Positions 1-11,853 of a stretch of DNA of 64,000 nucleotides are shown here, piece by piece. Below the pieces are notes generated by a model, which searched no databases, was not told the origin of the DNA, and saw only the letters and a program-made list of their open reading frames with translations. Source of the stretch: Siphonodentalium dalli (Eukaryota > Mollusca > Scaphopoda > Gadilida > Siphonodentaliidae); the NCBI GenBank assembly GCA_032622095.1, contig CP136061.1:51473762-51537761 (forward strand), written 5' to 3'. Both the position numbers and the translations under genes were made by a program. How positions within the stretch are numbered: the first letter of the stretch is position 1; every line of letters begins with the position of its first letter.

Positions 1-1861
1 TAAAAATGCTCTGTTAATGTTTTTTCTCTGTGGATTGTGATTCTGGGTGGTATGTACATCAATGTCTAGGTGGTGTGGAGTTCTCACCCTTGAGCATTTC
101 CTATAATACAAGATGGCGTCCAACATGGCCGTCGTAGTATAGAATATGAGTTCAATCTGTTTTGTTGGAAACTATATCTCTTGAAAGGTACTCAAATGTA
201 TATACTATTTGGATGCTATTACACTATGCTACTGTTTGTAGGAAAATTTCACTCCATTAGAAAGATGTCTGACAAAAATGTGAAAAATATGATTTTTTTT
301 CACTCGTATCTCCTATACCCGTTCCTATTGCTTTGGATTGGTTGCAAATTGTGCCTTATTTTCTTACTATTCATATCGGATGATCGTTTGCTCAATACTA
401 TATATTTTTCTCGTCTCAGCCACTTTTATCCCTAACAAATTTGATCTTATGGTTACTGTGGTTTATTGTGGCAGTCAAAATGGCAGAAAATGTATATACA
501 ATTATATATAAGCATGCAGTTGGCTAATCTGTATCAGATCCATCAAAACGAAACACTTTAAATAGGACACGATATCAGACAAGATAAACATGGAAAATCA
601 CATGCACATACGATATGAGATATATATATTATAGATTACCAGGGACCCCGGCTATATTTCGTTTAATCAAGATACAACCTTGAGTAAGTTAGTGCCGTGA
701 CTTCAACTATGTAGATAATACACACCCAGTGTATGGCGATAATATGCTAGTGCATACGGGCGTGGTTAAGATTAATCCTATGTAAACTGGTCTTGTGGGT
801 AATGATGAGTAAGTCTCAGACTTATTTCAAAAGCTATACAACATAAAATGCTGTCATGTCCTAGTAGATCAGGGCGATAATTTGATCGCAGCATCATCAA
901 AGGAAGATAGCTTAGGCTGCTGGTACACTGTAACGGTGTTTTCATGACATTCAATTATCACTCACACATGTTCAGATGACAGCATCGAACCTTACATGAG
1001 TTTAGATATCAGCGCATACCGAGCATTGTCGATCATATGACCATGAAATATGATTTATTCAACTGCCTCTTCACGCATAAAGAACAATATATATTCCGTG
1101 TGCAATACGATTAGAGGAGATTCCACGTATCCTAGTTTCATATTTACCAATTTATATTCCTTGTGAACTGACATAGAACAAGCGCCTGAATACAATGTAT
1201 TTCAGCGACATTTAGCATACATTTGGTTGAATTTAGGCTAGCTCTAGTAATGGAAGTGTGCCAATTTGGACTATTCAGTGAAATGGAAATCACACTATGG
1301 CGATTACTCCCGATCGCTAGCGGTTGAGAAATGCAAAGTATGCCAAAAACAATTGTTGCTTGTAACCATTATTTGCGGAGAAAACTGTGGTCACGCTGGA
1401 ATAAACTGGAAGATACACAGGGATAGGCTTGAATATCAGTTTCTCTGAATCAGTTGTTCGCCCATGGCACCTCACAAATTGGAGGGAGCTAAATCAATTT
1501 TGGTCACAACACAGGGCATAATACTTATGACACTGGCAACACATGACAAGCTTTCCACTCTGGGAGTATATTGCAATTACTCAACGCAAGTTGTGACGGA
1601 AAACATTTCCGGAGCGAGAATTTGGTTTTAGGAGCGAATGCACTTTTATGACTTACTGTTTTATTCTAAATGTATATGCATTTAACAGCTTTTGTTGCTT
1701 TCATATATGAACCTCTGTCCACGATCTTTGTAAAAAGTACATGGTCCTGACTAAATTATCTCCATACAAACAGTCCACATGACAGTTACTCATTATGTAT
1801 TGCCGCGATCCAGAGGTTTTTCCCGACGGATCCACACACATTATACATGCCTTGTAGTGGT
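1..1861. other. AT-rich intergenic or intronic DNA, nothing recognised
   Basis: No domain, RNA gene or clear repeat is visible. I looked here for the missing first half of the F-type lectin domain that the exon at 1966 needs (a conserved Trp-Trp-x-Val-Asp-Leu stretch) and did not find it. That exon is therefore either before the window or too diverged to see. Confidence 0.6.
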
Positions 1862-1919
1862 GGCGCTATCGGTCGATAAATGAAGATGCAAAAGATTGCA
1901 CAAACATACACATCTGCTC
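1862..1919 (+). pseudogene. Relic of the lectin exon inside the upstream intron
   Basis: This stretch resembles bases 2101-2160 of the downstream lectin exon: both contain a GCCAT/GCTAT-CGG-CGAT core followed by AAGATGCAAAAGATTG-like sequence and CAAACA. It lies just before the acceptor at 1965 and has no open frame of its own. It looks like a leftover of an earlier partial duplication of the exon, which would make three generations of copies in this locus. Confidence 0.5.
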
Positions 1920-1965
1920 TCACTTGTGTTACGTTGAGATAAGTGTTTTTGTTACTTTATTTCAG

Positions 1966-2211
1966 GCTTTCGTCTTAGAAATTTCTCTATAAACGTGTCG
2001 ATCACATACGGAATCGGAGGGGGTTTGTTCAATGACCAGTGTTACCACTACCCCGGGAGTGTTCCTGACCGAGCCATACTAAACCAGTCATGTAGCGGAG
2101 ACGCCATTGGCCGATATGTGAAGGTGCAAAAGATTGGACAAACAGATACTGAACCTCTCACCTTGTGTGAGGTGGAATTGTACGGCGCACCATGCCCCGA
2201 CTACATTCCAG
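1966..2211 (+). CDS. F-type lectin (fucolectin) domain exon, copy 1, C-terminal half
   Basis: An exon of 246 bases (82 codons), phase 1 at both ends. It is preceded by a pyrimidine-rich tract ending TTTATTTCAG and followed by GTGAGT. It reads FRLRNFSINVS, then a Cys-containing stretch with DRAILNQSC, then IGRYVKVQKIG and LTLCEVELYGAPCP. The GRYVKV and LTLCEVELYG blocks are the typical last strands of F-type (fucolectin/tachylectin-4/pentraxin-1) domains, which bind fucose and related sugars and are usually secreted pattern-recognition proteins in molluscs. The domain is normally about 140-150 residues; only the second half is here, so an upstream exon with the first half is missing. The donor phase matches the PAN exon at 3751, where the joined codon is GGA. 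Lectin family assignment is firm; carbohydrate specificity is not visible. Confidence 0.8.
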
Positions 2212-3750
2212 GTGAGTATATAGGCAACGGGTCACGTGGTATGATAAATGACGCGGTGGCGACAGGGGTGTCTCCGCAACTGTGGTCACAGTTGGAAATG
2301 TCATGCCAGAAAAAATAATAATTGCAAATTTCAGACCGATATACATGAGATTGAACTTGATTTCCCAACCATTGTATAGTTTAAAATGTGTTTATTATTT
2401 CTTACTGTTGGTTTGTACTCAGATGGACCTGAGTCGTATCTTGCACAACATGGGTTATAAGAGTTGGAATGTATGTGGTGTCAGTTGGAAAATTTTATCC
2501 AATCAGGGTGGGGTGCACATTTTATTCACCGGACGTGACAGCCCAAACCTCTCTTCGTTTATATTCTACAATATTTTGTACCCAACGGAACGGTTACTTA
2601 TGTTTTATTGGGAGTTGGGTAATTTAGTTATTGGTTTGTTTATATTATTCATGTTTGATTACGATTTCGATCGACCTAGTTACCACGATCTTACGAGTAA
2701 GTTCGTTTCTATATACGTACCCTTGTATGATGAGTGTAATTAACCATAATCTCCCACGAAATGACGACTCTGGTGGATATGTATAATTATCGTTGTCGGG
2801 GTTCCGGTGTTTTGGGAGGTACCTGGGAATTGGTTTATGTGTGGTGGGGTCCCTCTGTCGTGGGAGGGACAGGCAATTGGTTTATGTGTGGCGGGGTCCC
2901 TGTGTCGTGGGAGGGACCTGAGAATTGGTTTATATGTGGTGGTGTCCATGTGTTGTGGAAGAGACCTGGAAATTGGTTTATGTGTGGCGGTGTCCATGTG
3001 TTGTGGGAGGGACCCGGGAATTGATTTATGTGTGGCGGGGTCCCTGTGTTGTGGCAGGAACATGGGTATTGCTATATGGATGGCGGGTTCCGATGTTGTT
3101 GAAAGGACTTGATTATTATGATGCTGATTTGTTTGCATAATGTGAGGTAAATGCAGGATTCTAGATTAGCAAAATTACCGAACATGATCCTTTTGTTGTT
3201 GTGAAATGATGCATGTGGCGACGTTCTAAGCGTTCACAGATGATCTGAAGTTCCACTGGGCTCAACCCATCGCAGATAATATTGTCGACTATGGACATAA
3301 TTAGTTGTTTGTTACCAGTGGACGATCCATCGGGGAGAACCAGTTTCGTGCAGTTTGCCCAATGCCACTCGTTGAATAGACTGGATTATGTGCAACTAGT
3401 TAAGCACAAAGGTCAGGTAACCACGAATCGGGCATCTGGTTAATTTTGGGGCAACGGTCAGTTTAATGCGTGAAATTCGACAACGCCAGTTACTATCTAT
3501 ACTACTTCACGGATGTAAAACTAAATGTTCTTATGAAAATAATACAATTGCTAACTGAGTGTTAATACTTTAATACTTATTTGAGTATGCTCAATGTCTA
3601 TTGACGGTGATACCGGTTCCTTGTCCAAACTCCAAACCCTGCGAAAATCCGAACACTTAGTAACCTGACCATGTTTGCTTTAATTACCTCACTCATTTTA
3701 CCGAAAACACGCAATAAATTACGGCATAATAATACACGTGTTTATTGTAG
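2212..3750 (+). other. Intron between lectin and PAN exons, copy 1
   Basis: Starts GTGAGTATAT and ends TTTATTGTAG. Both ends keep phase 1, so splicing gives a continuous frame. It contains the 48-bp minisatellite at 2792-3104. The open frames inside it are repeat-driven or run into splice signals. The same intron, with the same layout, separates the second pair of exons at 11854-13412. Confidence 0.7.
2792..3104. repeat. 48-bp minisatellite in lectin gene intron, copy 1
   Basis: About six to seven degenerate units with the core GGGAATTGGTTTATGTGTGG, followed by a CGGGGTCCCTGTGTTGTGGGA-like part. Successive TTGGTTTA cores fall near 2830, 2877, 2924 and 2972. Because 48 is divisible by three, several frames stay open and give spurious Gly/Trp/Cys-rich open frames. 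The same unit forms a longer array in the second gene copy. Confidence 0.85.
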
Positions 3751-3968
3751 GACGATATCACACGACCGGAAACATGAAGTCGTCAGACCAGCCAATCCAG
3801 ACAGGTGTAGCTAGGAGTGAGCTGCAATGTGCATGTATGTGTGCCCAAGAGAGTCCAGCATGCAAGTCATTCAACTACAACCAAGTGACATCTGAGTGTG
3901 AACGTCTGTCAACCATCAGTAACACAGTGGTAGCTGAGGGGTGGGCTTACCACCAACCATGCTGGTAA
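3751..3968 (+). CDS. PAN/Apple domain terminal exon, copy 1
   Basis: Last coding exon of the lectin/PAN gene. It starts after TTTATTGTAG in phase 1 and ends at the TAA at 3966-3968. After splicing the product reads GRYHTTGNMKSSDQPIQTG, then CACMCAQESPACKSFNYN, CERLS and a final HQPCW. The CxxxC...CxSFNY...C pattern is that of PAN/Apple modules, disulfide-bonded folds for protein or sugar binding found in many secreted animal proteins, often next to lectin domains. About 72 residues is slightly short for the family. The ATG inside the acceptor is not a start. The gene product is probably a secreted F-lectin/PAN protein; its N-terminus and signal peptide are not in view. Confidence 0.75.
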
Positions 3969-4520
3969 ATCAAAGTGATATCTGACAGACAAGAAATCAT
4001 CAGTGGTAGCTAGTAAAGACACTCACAACAAACCATGGCTGAATTGGTCAAAACCATCATTTTGTGATACATTTACAGAGGCCCCCGAATGTGTGATTAC
4101 GTCATCCAGGTTGGGGTAAAAAGCGACATGGTTACCCAGATTAATCAAGTTTATCACAATTTATCTCAACACAATCCAATGGTTGGGAACCTTGTTACAA
4201 TTATCACACCTATCAGATTGACCAACACAACCAACTGGTGAACCAAAATAATGTTTGACAATAAAATATATGAGCAACTGAATCACTTAGTCCAGTTTTC
4301 TCTGACCAATGGGTCAGCCCCGACATTGAAAGCCAACAAATCAAAAACATATGTGAACGACCGAAAGTGATGTCTGACAATCAAATAAAGACAAAGGAAC
4401 CTGTAATATTTAGTTTAGTTTCCTATGAACTCTACGTGCAACCAGCGTCATAGACAAATCGATATGAACCAAACTGATGTATGACAATACAATGATCACA
4501 TGTCATATATCAACAAGAAA
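3969..4520 (+). other. 3' flank/UTR of lectin-PAN gene with repeated short motif, copy 1
   Basis: Contains degenerate repeats of a motif like CCAAANTGATGTCTGACAAT followed by AAAAT or AATAAA, near 3975, 4240, 4356 and 4464. The spacing is irregular. AATAAA-type polyadenylation signals at about 4262 and 4384 sit inside the motif. The same motif family follows the second gene copy. Confidence 0.5.
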
Positions 4521-4779
4521 ACCATAGTCAGAAATGGTAACGCGCTCAAGGTCATATATTATATACCCGTGATTGTAATTATAGAATATAAAATATATTG
4601 GTTTCGCGAATGACCAACTCAGGAGTGAGAATTCCGTTAATATAACAATAACAACCAGCACCTAATTAACGAACCGGCGGCCGACTCGGCCGTCTCCGGT
4701 CAGTGGGCTGCAGAACGAAAATTATATATAAAAGTTGAAATATATAAAGACTTACAAATTATCTTTATATTTCTTTTAT

Positions 4780-5015
4780 TGGTAATTGACATAGCTTGTC
4801 ACAAACTAAAAATCAACATTATTGACATAATAATGTAAAGGACAATAAACGAAATTGAAATTCCCAACTACACCTTTTACCGGACTCGGCCTCCTGGTCG
4901 TGCAGTTCGACATTTAAACCGGAAAAAACAATTATCTATAAATAAAATGCCCATGTTAATGTCAGCGCCCACAGCTATCAATAATTTTGAGAACACTATA
5001 CACGCGGTGCGCGCT
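4780..5015 (-). repeat. Dispersed repeat family A, inverted copy
   Basis: The reverse complement matches 22200-22450. Shared landmarks in order are GCGCGC/CGCGTGTA, TTTTATTTATAGA, GTCGAACTGC, CCGAGTCCGGTAAAA, GTAGTTGGGAATTTCAATTT and ATGTCAATAATGTTGATTTT. No terminal inverted repeat or open frame is seen. It is an unclassified interspersed repeat. Confidence 0.7.
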
Positions 5016-6234
5016 AACAAGTAACACAATTAGACAAGAAAATTCAAATATTCTCGCACAGACAGAAGAATCAAACATTTTCAGATCAGCGGCCTATCAA
5101 CAGGGGTATGTATGTCATGGCGTGGGCGGCTAAATATTCACGAGTAAACTTGTTTACATAAGCATAAGTTACAGTTTAAAATAGTAAGTAATGTGGCACG
5201 TGTTAGTAGAGCCTCAAACTGAGCATAGAAACTCATCTGTGTTGCGTTCTGGTGGTCAAACTATTTCGGAATATTGCGAATATATAACACGAAATACTCA
5301 TATGAAGATAATAATCGCTTTAAATATATACAGAAATGATAGTGTGTGATATTAGCTATTATTAACTTTTCACGCAAACAATCTTTAGTTTTTACATCCT
5401 CAAAACATTCATGAATGGTCTTTATTGTTAGGTATAGACTTGGAATCTCCTCGCATAACCTGGTATAACAAGTATTTTGACTGACACCCAATATGCTACG
5501 GAACTGGGCAATTACCTTTATACAAATCTAAGATTCTCATAATTATTAAACTCACTACGCTTCTACCTGAACTCCACAACAAACATGGTGTATGATATCA
5601 CAAGACCGTCAACAGACGAACGTGTCAGAATAGCGGAATTACTACTCAGTAAAATACTATGGAAAATACTATCGACAAATAGTGGGCGCAGTACCATAAT
5701 CTGAAATATGTGACTTGGCCGTATATAAGCACATGGAAAAATTTAAGCATTCACACAAATGCATACTAAATTTTAGATACCAAAATGATGTCAATCTACT
5801 CTGGAATGCTACGCACCAAGAGGGGCTAGACTTCTTCTCTATATCATTATCGTTCTCAAAATTTGATAAAAGTTAACTAGTTTCAGATACAATAACATGT
5901 ATATATAATTCTAATGCACTTAAGCCAATATACCCCCGGAAACATCACATATTTGCGGGGGGTTATTCGTCGATAAACTGTCGCAATGTATAGTCCGACT
6001 CACCGCTTCAATGTTAGATATTCGTACGCGCCAATATTGCCGTCAGCTGAATTCCTAATCTCGTCCATGCCCACTCCAGCTCCGTTCACTGTTCCTTTTC
6101 TCTCCATGATGCTACCCTTACGCACTACATACCGGCGACGTAGATGTATAGAGTTGGGGCCAGGTCTACTGATTTCCGTTACTAGCTCGTTGCTATATAA
6201 ACAAACCAGCGGTGTCTCTTTTGTAGAACTTTGA
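5016..6234. other. No gene recognised
   Basis: AT-rich DNA with no domain, RNA gene or obvious repeat unit. Short open frames on both strands at 5986-6287 have no recognisable motifs and overlap the element end at 6235. Confidence 0.5.
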
Positions 6235-6298
6235 GTCAGTACATTCGCCCTGTATACATGTACTTTCAGAAACACAAAACACCACACCGTTACATCCC
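6235..6298. mobile_element. Solitary end of the same MITE family as 6721-6888
   Basis: It reads TACATTCGCCCTGTATAC, then CAGAAACACAAAACACCACACCGTTAC, matching the right terminal inverted repeat of the complete element nearby. No matching left end was found within a few hundred bases upstream, so this looks like a truncated copy. Confidence 0.55.
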
Positions 6299-6720
6299 AT
6301 CAATATCATTGTATCGATATCATTTGACCAAATTTCGAGACATGAAACCGCGACAGACACGGCGTGAAATACATATCATTGAGTAAACAATTTTCTATTG
6401 TTTCAATTCAACTTCAAGTTCGCGGTAAAAACAAAACCGCAATTTGTAAGTGGTAAACATCTGAAAAATACATCAGGTGCACACAGAAACTAATTGTTGT
6501 GCATTTCTATTTCTATTCGAGCTGGCAATTTTTCATCTTTATCAGCATTTTTAACGATAAGAGCGATAGTAATTGAGGGACTATATTTTATCCATGCAGC
6601 GCATTAAAATTAAAACAAGTCGTGAATTGACTGAGTGTTTTCTACGTCTGCACATTTCATCGATAATTATAAGGCATTTGTGTGTCGAAATAACTTTTTA
6701 AGTTCGATGATAATTATAAT

Positions 6721-6888
6721 GGGGATAACAGTGTGGTGTTTTGTGATTTCAGAAAGGTACAGGGCGAATATACTGTGGCAAATACCCGTTAATGGGCTCC
6801 GGCTCCGCCGTCGCCCATTAACTAAATTTGTCACTGTATATTCGCTCTGTACCTTTCCGAAATTTCAAAACACCACACCGTTATCCCC
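6721..6888. mobile_element. 168-bp MITE with about 58-bp terminal inverted repeats
   Basis: Both ends begin GGGGATAACRGTGTGGTG when read inward, and the inverted repeats run on to the shared GCGAATATAC. Only about 50 bases of GC-rich spacer separate them. The element is flanked by TAAT on both sides (6717-6720 and 6889-6892), a likely 4-bp target duplication. It is too short to encode anything and must depend on a transposase elsewhere. Superfamily not assigned. Confidence 0.8.
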
Positions 6889-6892
6889 TAAT

Positions 6893-8500
6893 TCACGTAA
6901 AGAGTGTATAACAGTTTGTCACTGTGTTTTTTTTAACACCCGTTACAGAACCCTGCTTGATATTCGTCCAGGAAAAAAGTAAGGCGGGTACTTATGGTAC
7001 TGACAAAGAGTATGCATAGAAAATTAAAAAAATTAATTGTTCTGCAATTATTCGAGTCCAATTGATTTCCTTTGTGATTATAGATCGGGTGGATTTTCCC
7101 GTGGTCCAATCAAGGGATCCGTTTCTTGATGTACCGACGGCACCAGAACTATCGGTACCGGGACGGTTCCGCGTCAGGTACCGTGGTACCGTTACGGTTT
7201 CAGGTACCGACAGTCTCACTTAATAATATTGTGTGTGACTGCTTGGATTTATACAAGTTATATGTACAATGCGACAGGTACGAAATGCAGGTTGATCTTC
7301 GGCTGGAAGTAGATAACAATATGGATTTAGACGAATTTAAATAATGAATTTCACCAATCGATTGACCCATAATTTGTTCTCAATATAACAAATCACTTCA
7401 AAACAAGCATGTCAAGCAAAGATATATATAACTGTTAAACAGCACGCAAATTTCAGTGGGCAATTGGTCGCTTGAACGTGTATTTGAACAATGAGTGTAA
7501 GCCTCCATCTTACAAAGAAGCATCGCTAGCTCATCGCTTTGTTTTTGGAGAGGTAAACTGTAAAGCCAATGAGTCTATGATACACGCGTACAATCTGCGT
7601 GACTTGAAATAATGTGACTGTAACACATATTGTAATCGATTGGGTGTAAATGACGTAGTCACCATAAATGTAATTGATTTTATTGGTAAAGGCAACGTCA
7701 TCCCTATGTATAAATATGATTTGAAGATTCAAGATAGTCGGCGGGTCGGTAAGCTTTTCTGCTTTAGCTTCCTCAGCGATCGAATATAATTAATGATGGA
7801 CAGTTTTGAACTGCGCTGACTATTCAAATTGTGACTGCGGAATCCGATTTAAATAAATATATATTTAAAATATAATGATGCAATGCTGATATTGTCTGTA
7901 TTGAACAACCATTTGACTTATTTCAACATAAAAGAAAAAACACACAAAACAATCATTCAAATTGAGCCTCGAGGACAAGTGTGTGTATCATAGTGCATGT
8001 CAGTTGCAGATTGTTCGTTGTCTTTGAGGTATAGAAATATACATGGTATACCCCCCCAACATTGATTCAGATACAGTTACTGCACCACGTGACGTCAGTC
8101 GGGGCCACGTGCATCGTGACGTGTTGCTCAGTCAGCGATTGGTCATTTGTAATTGTCTTTTATTTTTAGGTCACAATCTGTGTATGTTTCTACACGAATA
8201 GAAGTGTCACTAATTGGTCATTTTGAGTTGAGATATACGCAGACGTTGTGTGTGATTTAAATTATCAAACTTCGCGACAAAATAAGTACTCTTTGCGACT
8301 ACCGATATATCGTATTGCCTTCCGTTTTGGTCGGGGAGAGTTGCAAATCGAGTTTGCTGCTATGCGAATAGTGTCACCATATGAATACAAGCACCATTTA
8401 TTTAGCAATAAAAAACTGTGGTTTGTTAACGCTGTAAATAACATATATATCAAGTTATATATCGCTTATACAAACGTATATACATGTATACCACTAATTC
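6893..8500. other. Intergenic DNA with one GTACCG-rich patch
   Basis: Nothing coding is supported. A patch at 7129-7210 is dense in GGTACCG/CGGTACC, and a second such patch lies at 8501-8605. Between them the DNA is ordinary and AT-rich. The 118-residue open frame at 8248 has no recognised motif and is not called. Confidence 0.4.
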
Positions 8501-8670
8501 GAGTACCGCCTGGTATCGCGTACCGCGGTGCTCAACACTCAGTACCGGTACTGTGGATATTTTCCAAGTACCGACGGTTCCGGTACCGGTACTGGTACCG
8601 CTGAGAAGCCCGTGATGAGGTTGAATAATTGAGTATGCTGTATGTTTAAACAGGTTTGCGTATTTCGTTA

Positions 8671-8757
8671 TGTAATAATTTTGATGTTATCATTTCCAGT
8701 CGAGTTTCCGAGCTTCAACGCACTGATGGCTTCCCGCACTTCCTCAACGCGAACGGA
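8671..8757 (-). pseudogene. LINE reverse transcriptase fragment
   Basis: The minus strand reads VEEVREAISALKLGNSTGND, followed by a stop within a few residues. This matches the conserved block just before the finger/palm of non-LTR retrotransposon reverse transcriptases (V..AI..LK.GKS.GPD). Only about 29 residues are recognisable, with GND where GPD is usual. It is a 5'-truncated dead fragment directly outside the large palindrome. Confidence 0.6.
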
Positions 8758-8790
8758 TGTCGTCGATATCGAGTTGTCGATCCCGACCAT

Positions 8791-9783
8791 TAGTCCAGTG
8801 CATTTATGAGAAAAAATGCCAAACCCGGAACTAATTACAACAGAATTTTTTTTTGCTGGAGTAAGTACATAAACCATCCATAAACAACATACTAAAAATC
8901 GGCAAAAATCGGAAAAAAGGGAAATTGGTGAATTTCGTGAAATAAATTTGTGGAAATTTGGTCAAATCATCAATTTATGGATTTTCATGGATGTTTATAA
9001 AAACAATCAAATTCACAAATCCTACAAATAGGATGTGTATTGTGTCGTCCTCAGTTTCCTGAACCCAGTACTGAAAACCAGTCCCAGATTCATTACGTAG
9101 TTTTCGAGTTGTGTGCCTTCAACAATGCAAGTTTACCTGATTTCGGCCCATTTTCGGGGCCTCACTTTCGAAGAATGAGCCAAAATGCCTTATTTATGAT
9201 TAATTATTAAAAAAAACTAGAGCAAACTGAAGGGATTTTTCACTGTTTTAGTAATTTCCTCACTAGATTAAACACAAAATATGATTAATATGTGCATCTA
9301 TAATTAAGAAGAAGATTATATTCTCAAACAAAATGTGTGTTCCATTGTATGGACTTAGCCAATTTTGCCTCTGACACTGAACGTGTGTGATGAAATGCAA
9401 TATTTGAGGTCATGTAACTCAATAATTTAATACCCATATGCCATGCGTTTCTTATAACCTTTTAAGTATGTTGGATTGAACAAATTGTAAAGGTATTAAC
9501 AGGACATTATTTAAGAAAATCAACTTATGGCCCTTTGAATACTTAGTCTTAGCTTGTTTCCAAAGATGCCAGTTTGAGGCATTTTTGTCCATTCTAAAAG
9601 GTTTTGGGCCATAAAAACAAAAAACAATGGGTGGATTAATGTGTAAAATTATTTGAACTTTCCTCCCACAACACAAGTGATAAAAAATTAGCCTAACATT
9701 GGTCATGCCATAGTATGTCACTAGATTTCTTTCATTTTTCAGGAAACTGACTCCAAATTTTAACGTTGGTATAGGGGTAGGAA
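8791..9783. repeat. Left arm of a 2.3-kb imperfect palindrome
   Basis: Read forward, it matches the reverse complement of 10137-11085 over almost its whole length. Shared landmarks in order: TAGTCCAGTGCATTTATG, GAACTAATT-CAACAGAATT, AACATACTAAAAATCGGC, GGTCAAATCATCAAT, TCGAGTTGTGTGC, TAGTAATTTCCTCACTAG, CAAAATGTGTGTTCCATTG, GAGGTCATGTAACTCAATAA. There are many substitutions and small indels, so the arms are old. Confidence 0.85.
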
Positions 9784-10136
9784 AAATCACAAAATGCAAT
9801 CTTATCACCAAATTACAGCCATTTAAGACACAATGTTGTTTTCTTTTTTCTTCCAGTTTATGTACATTCCTGTTGCATTATAAAACTGCTTAATACATTA
9901 TCGGACGTTGATTTAGAATTTTATGGTTATGTTGTATAAAAACAATCTCAAAAAGCCAATTTGACATTTCACTGCCAAATTATGACAACAAATATTATAG
10001 CTCTGTCAATAAACACAAACAAAGGAAATATGAAATTATGCACGAAAGAACAATGTAAGCAGAAGCTGTTAATATAAAGTTTTATGCTTCAAGATGCATA
10101 ATTTTGAAGTTTTTGTTGATATGCTTTCCCCTACCC
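9784..10136. other. Spacer (loop) of the palindrome
   Basis: About 350 bases between the two arms with no detectable self-complementarity or coding content. Confidence 0.6.
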
Positions 10137-11085
10137 CATTGTTCTGCCGTTCAAATTTGGAGTAAGTTTCCATAATGATGAGTGAAATCCAGTGACATTC
10201 ATTGGTATAACCATCGAAACAGCGATTGAAATGCTATTTTCTCAACAAAAAAATGATTTAAGAGGACAGATCACATAATTTTACACAATAAACTTTCGTT
10301 AATTATTCTGAATATGCCTAAAATCCTTTTAAAATTGACAAAAACGCCCCACAATAGCATTTTCGGAAAAGAGGCTAGACTTAAGAGTTCATAGGACCAT
10401 AATTTTCTTTTCTTCACCAATGTATTTGGAAATTACTTCACAATTTCTTCAATCTATTATTCTCAAAATGTTATGAGAAAAGCAGAGCATATGGATATTA
10501 ATTTATTGAGTTACATGACCTCAAATATGGCATTTCATCACACAAGTTCTGTGTCAAGGCAAATTTGGCTAAGTACATACAATGGAACACACATTTTGTT
10601 TGAGAATATTTTATTCTACTTATTCATAGATGCACATATTAATCATATTTTGTGTTTAATCTAGTGAGGAAATTACTAAAACAGTGAAAAAGTCATTAAT
10701 TTGGCACTAGTTTTTTAAATAATTAACCATATAATACGGCATTTGGCTCATTCTGTGAAATTAAGGCTCCAAAATCAGGTAAACTCGCGTTTTTGAAAGC
10801 ACACAACTCGAAAAATACTTAAGGAATCTGGGAATGGTCGACAAAATAGGCATGATATTTGTAGGACTTGTAAATTTGAATTTTTTATATACATTCATGA
10901 AAATCCATATATTGATGATTTGACCAAATTTTCCCAATTTATTTTTCACGAAATTCACTAATTTCCCTTTTTCCGATTTTTGCCGATTTTTAGTATGTTG
11001 TTTACGGAGGGTATATGTACCAATTCCAGCAAAAAAAAATTCTGTTGCAATTAGTTCTGGGTAAAACCATAAATGCACTGGACTA
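10137..11085. repeat. Right arm of the 2.3-kb palindrome
   Basis: Reverse complement of 8791-9783. Transcription through the unit from either side would make an RNA with a roughly 1-kb imperfect duplex. No transposase frame or clean target duplication is visible at the borders, so it may be a foldback-type element or an inverted duplication. Confidence 0.85.
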
Positions 11086-11624
11086 CATAGGTTCTACATA
11101 CTTGTATGTCCAGGATACACTCGCTTCCCAGTTGCTAGCTTCTGTGATATTAATTATTTATTGTCATTTTCGAAGTATAGGGAAGTTCGTGAACTGCGAT
11201 TTGAATAGATATATTTCTTCAGTCTCCAAAACGCCACATATATACTTATGTGCTTAGAATAATGTCTCCTATTATTACATTGGCGAAGTGCAACAAAACG
11301 CATGGTTGCGTACGGGGGTATTCTGGAGAGTTTCGTAAAAACACAGACACCATTAAATCGTTCTTTGTTTTACAGTTCTTTAGTATTTACTGAAAAAAAT
11401 ACATATGCACCACGTTTGACGATGTGTTATAATATGTTGCATGTGACGTCATATAATGTAAATATTGTAGCAGAAATGATGTAGCACGGCGAAAAGGTGT
11501 TACATACGCTGAGCAGTGCCACAACCGTGGGTGGGTGTCTACATGCCTGCATTGAGGTTAGCCACTAACATCTGCTGTCGCTCTGTGTGACATTGAGTTA
11601 AGTGTTTTTGGTATTTTATTTCAG

Positions 11625-11853
11625 GCTATCGCCTTAGGAATTTCACTATAGACGTGTCTATCACATACGGGAACGGATGGGGTTTGTTCAATGACCAGTG
11701 TTACCACTACCCGGGAGTGTTCCTGTTGGAGCCACATTAGATCTGCCATCGGCCGATATGTGAAGGTGCAAAAGATTGGACAAACATATACAGAACCTAT
11801 CTCCTTGTGTGAGGTGGAATTGCACGGCGCACCATGCCCCTGCTACACTCCAG
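11625..11853 (+). pseudogene. F-type lectin exon, copy 2, frameshifted
   Basis: A duplicate of the exon at 1966-2211, with the same acceptor (TATTTTATTTCAG) and a donor at GTGGGC. It is 229 bases, not 246. One base of a CCC run is lost, and further bases are lost between the CCACATTAGATCT stretch and GCCATCGGCC, a net loss of 17 that breaks the frame and creates a stop. The beginning (NFTIDVSITYGNGWG) and the end (IGRYVKVQKIGQTYTEPISL, CEVELHGAPC) are still clearly lectin but lie in different frames. It is either dead or part of a product that skips this exon; because the exon is phase 1-1, skipping would keep frame. Confidence 0.8.

Noticed and set aside
2761-3140. Gly/Trp/Cys-rich frames in the first minisatellite (and again at 12319-12786)
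   Set aside because: They lie in a predicted intron, multiple frames and both strands are open, and the 48-bp period keeps frames open automatically.
6000-6287. Weak similarity between the minus-strand frame containing GPNSIHLRRR and the one at 39766-40026 containing GPTSIHFRYT
   Set aside because: Only about ten residues with gaps, no domain recognised, and the first frame overlaps a MITE end. Too weak to claim a shared gene or element.
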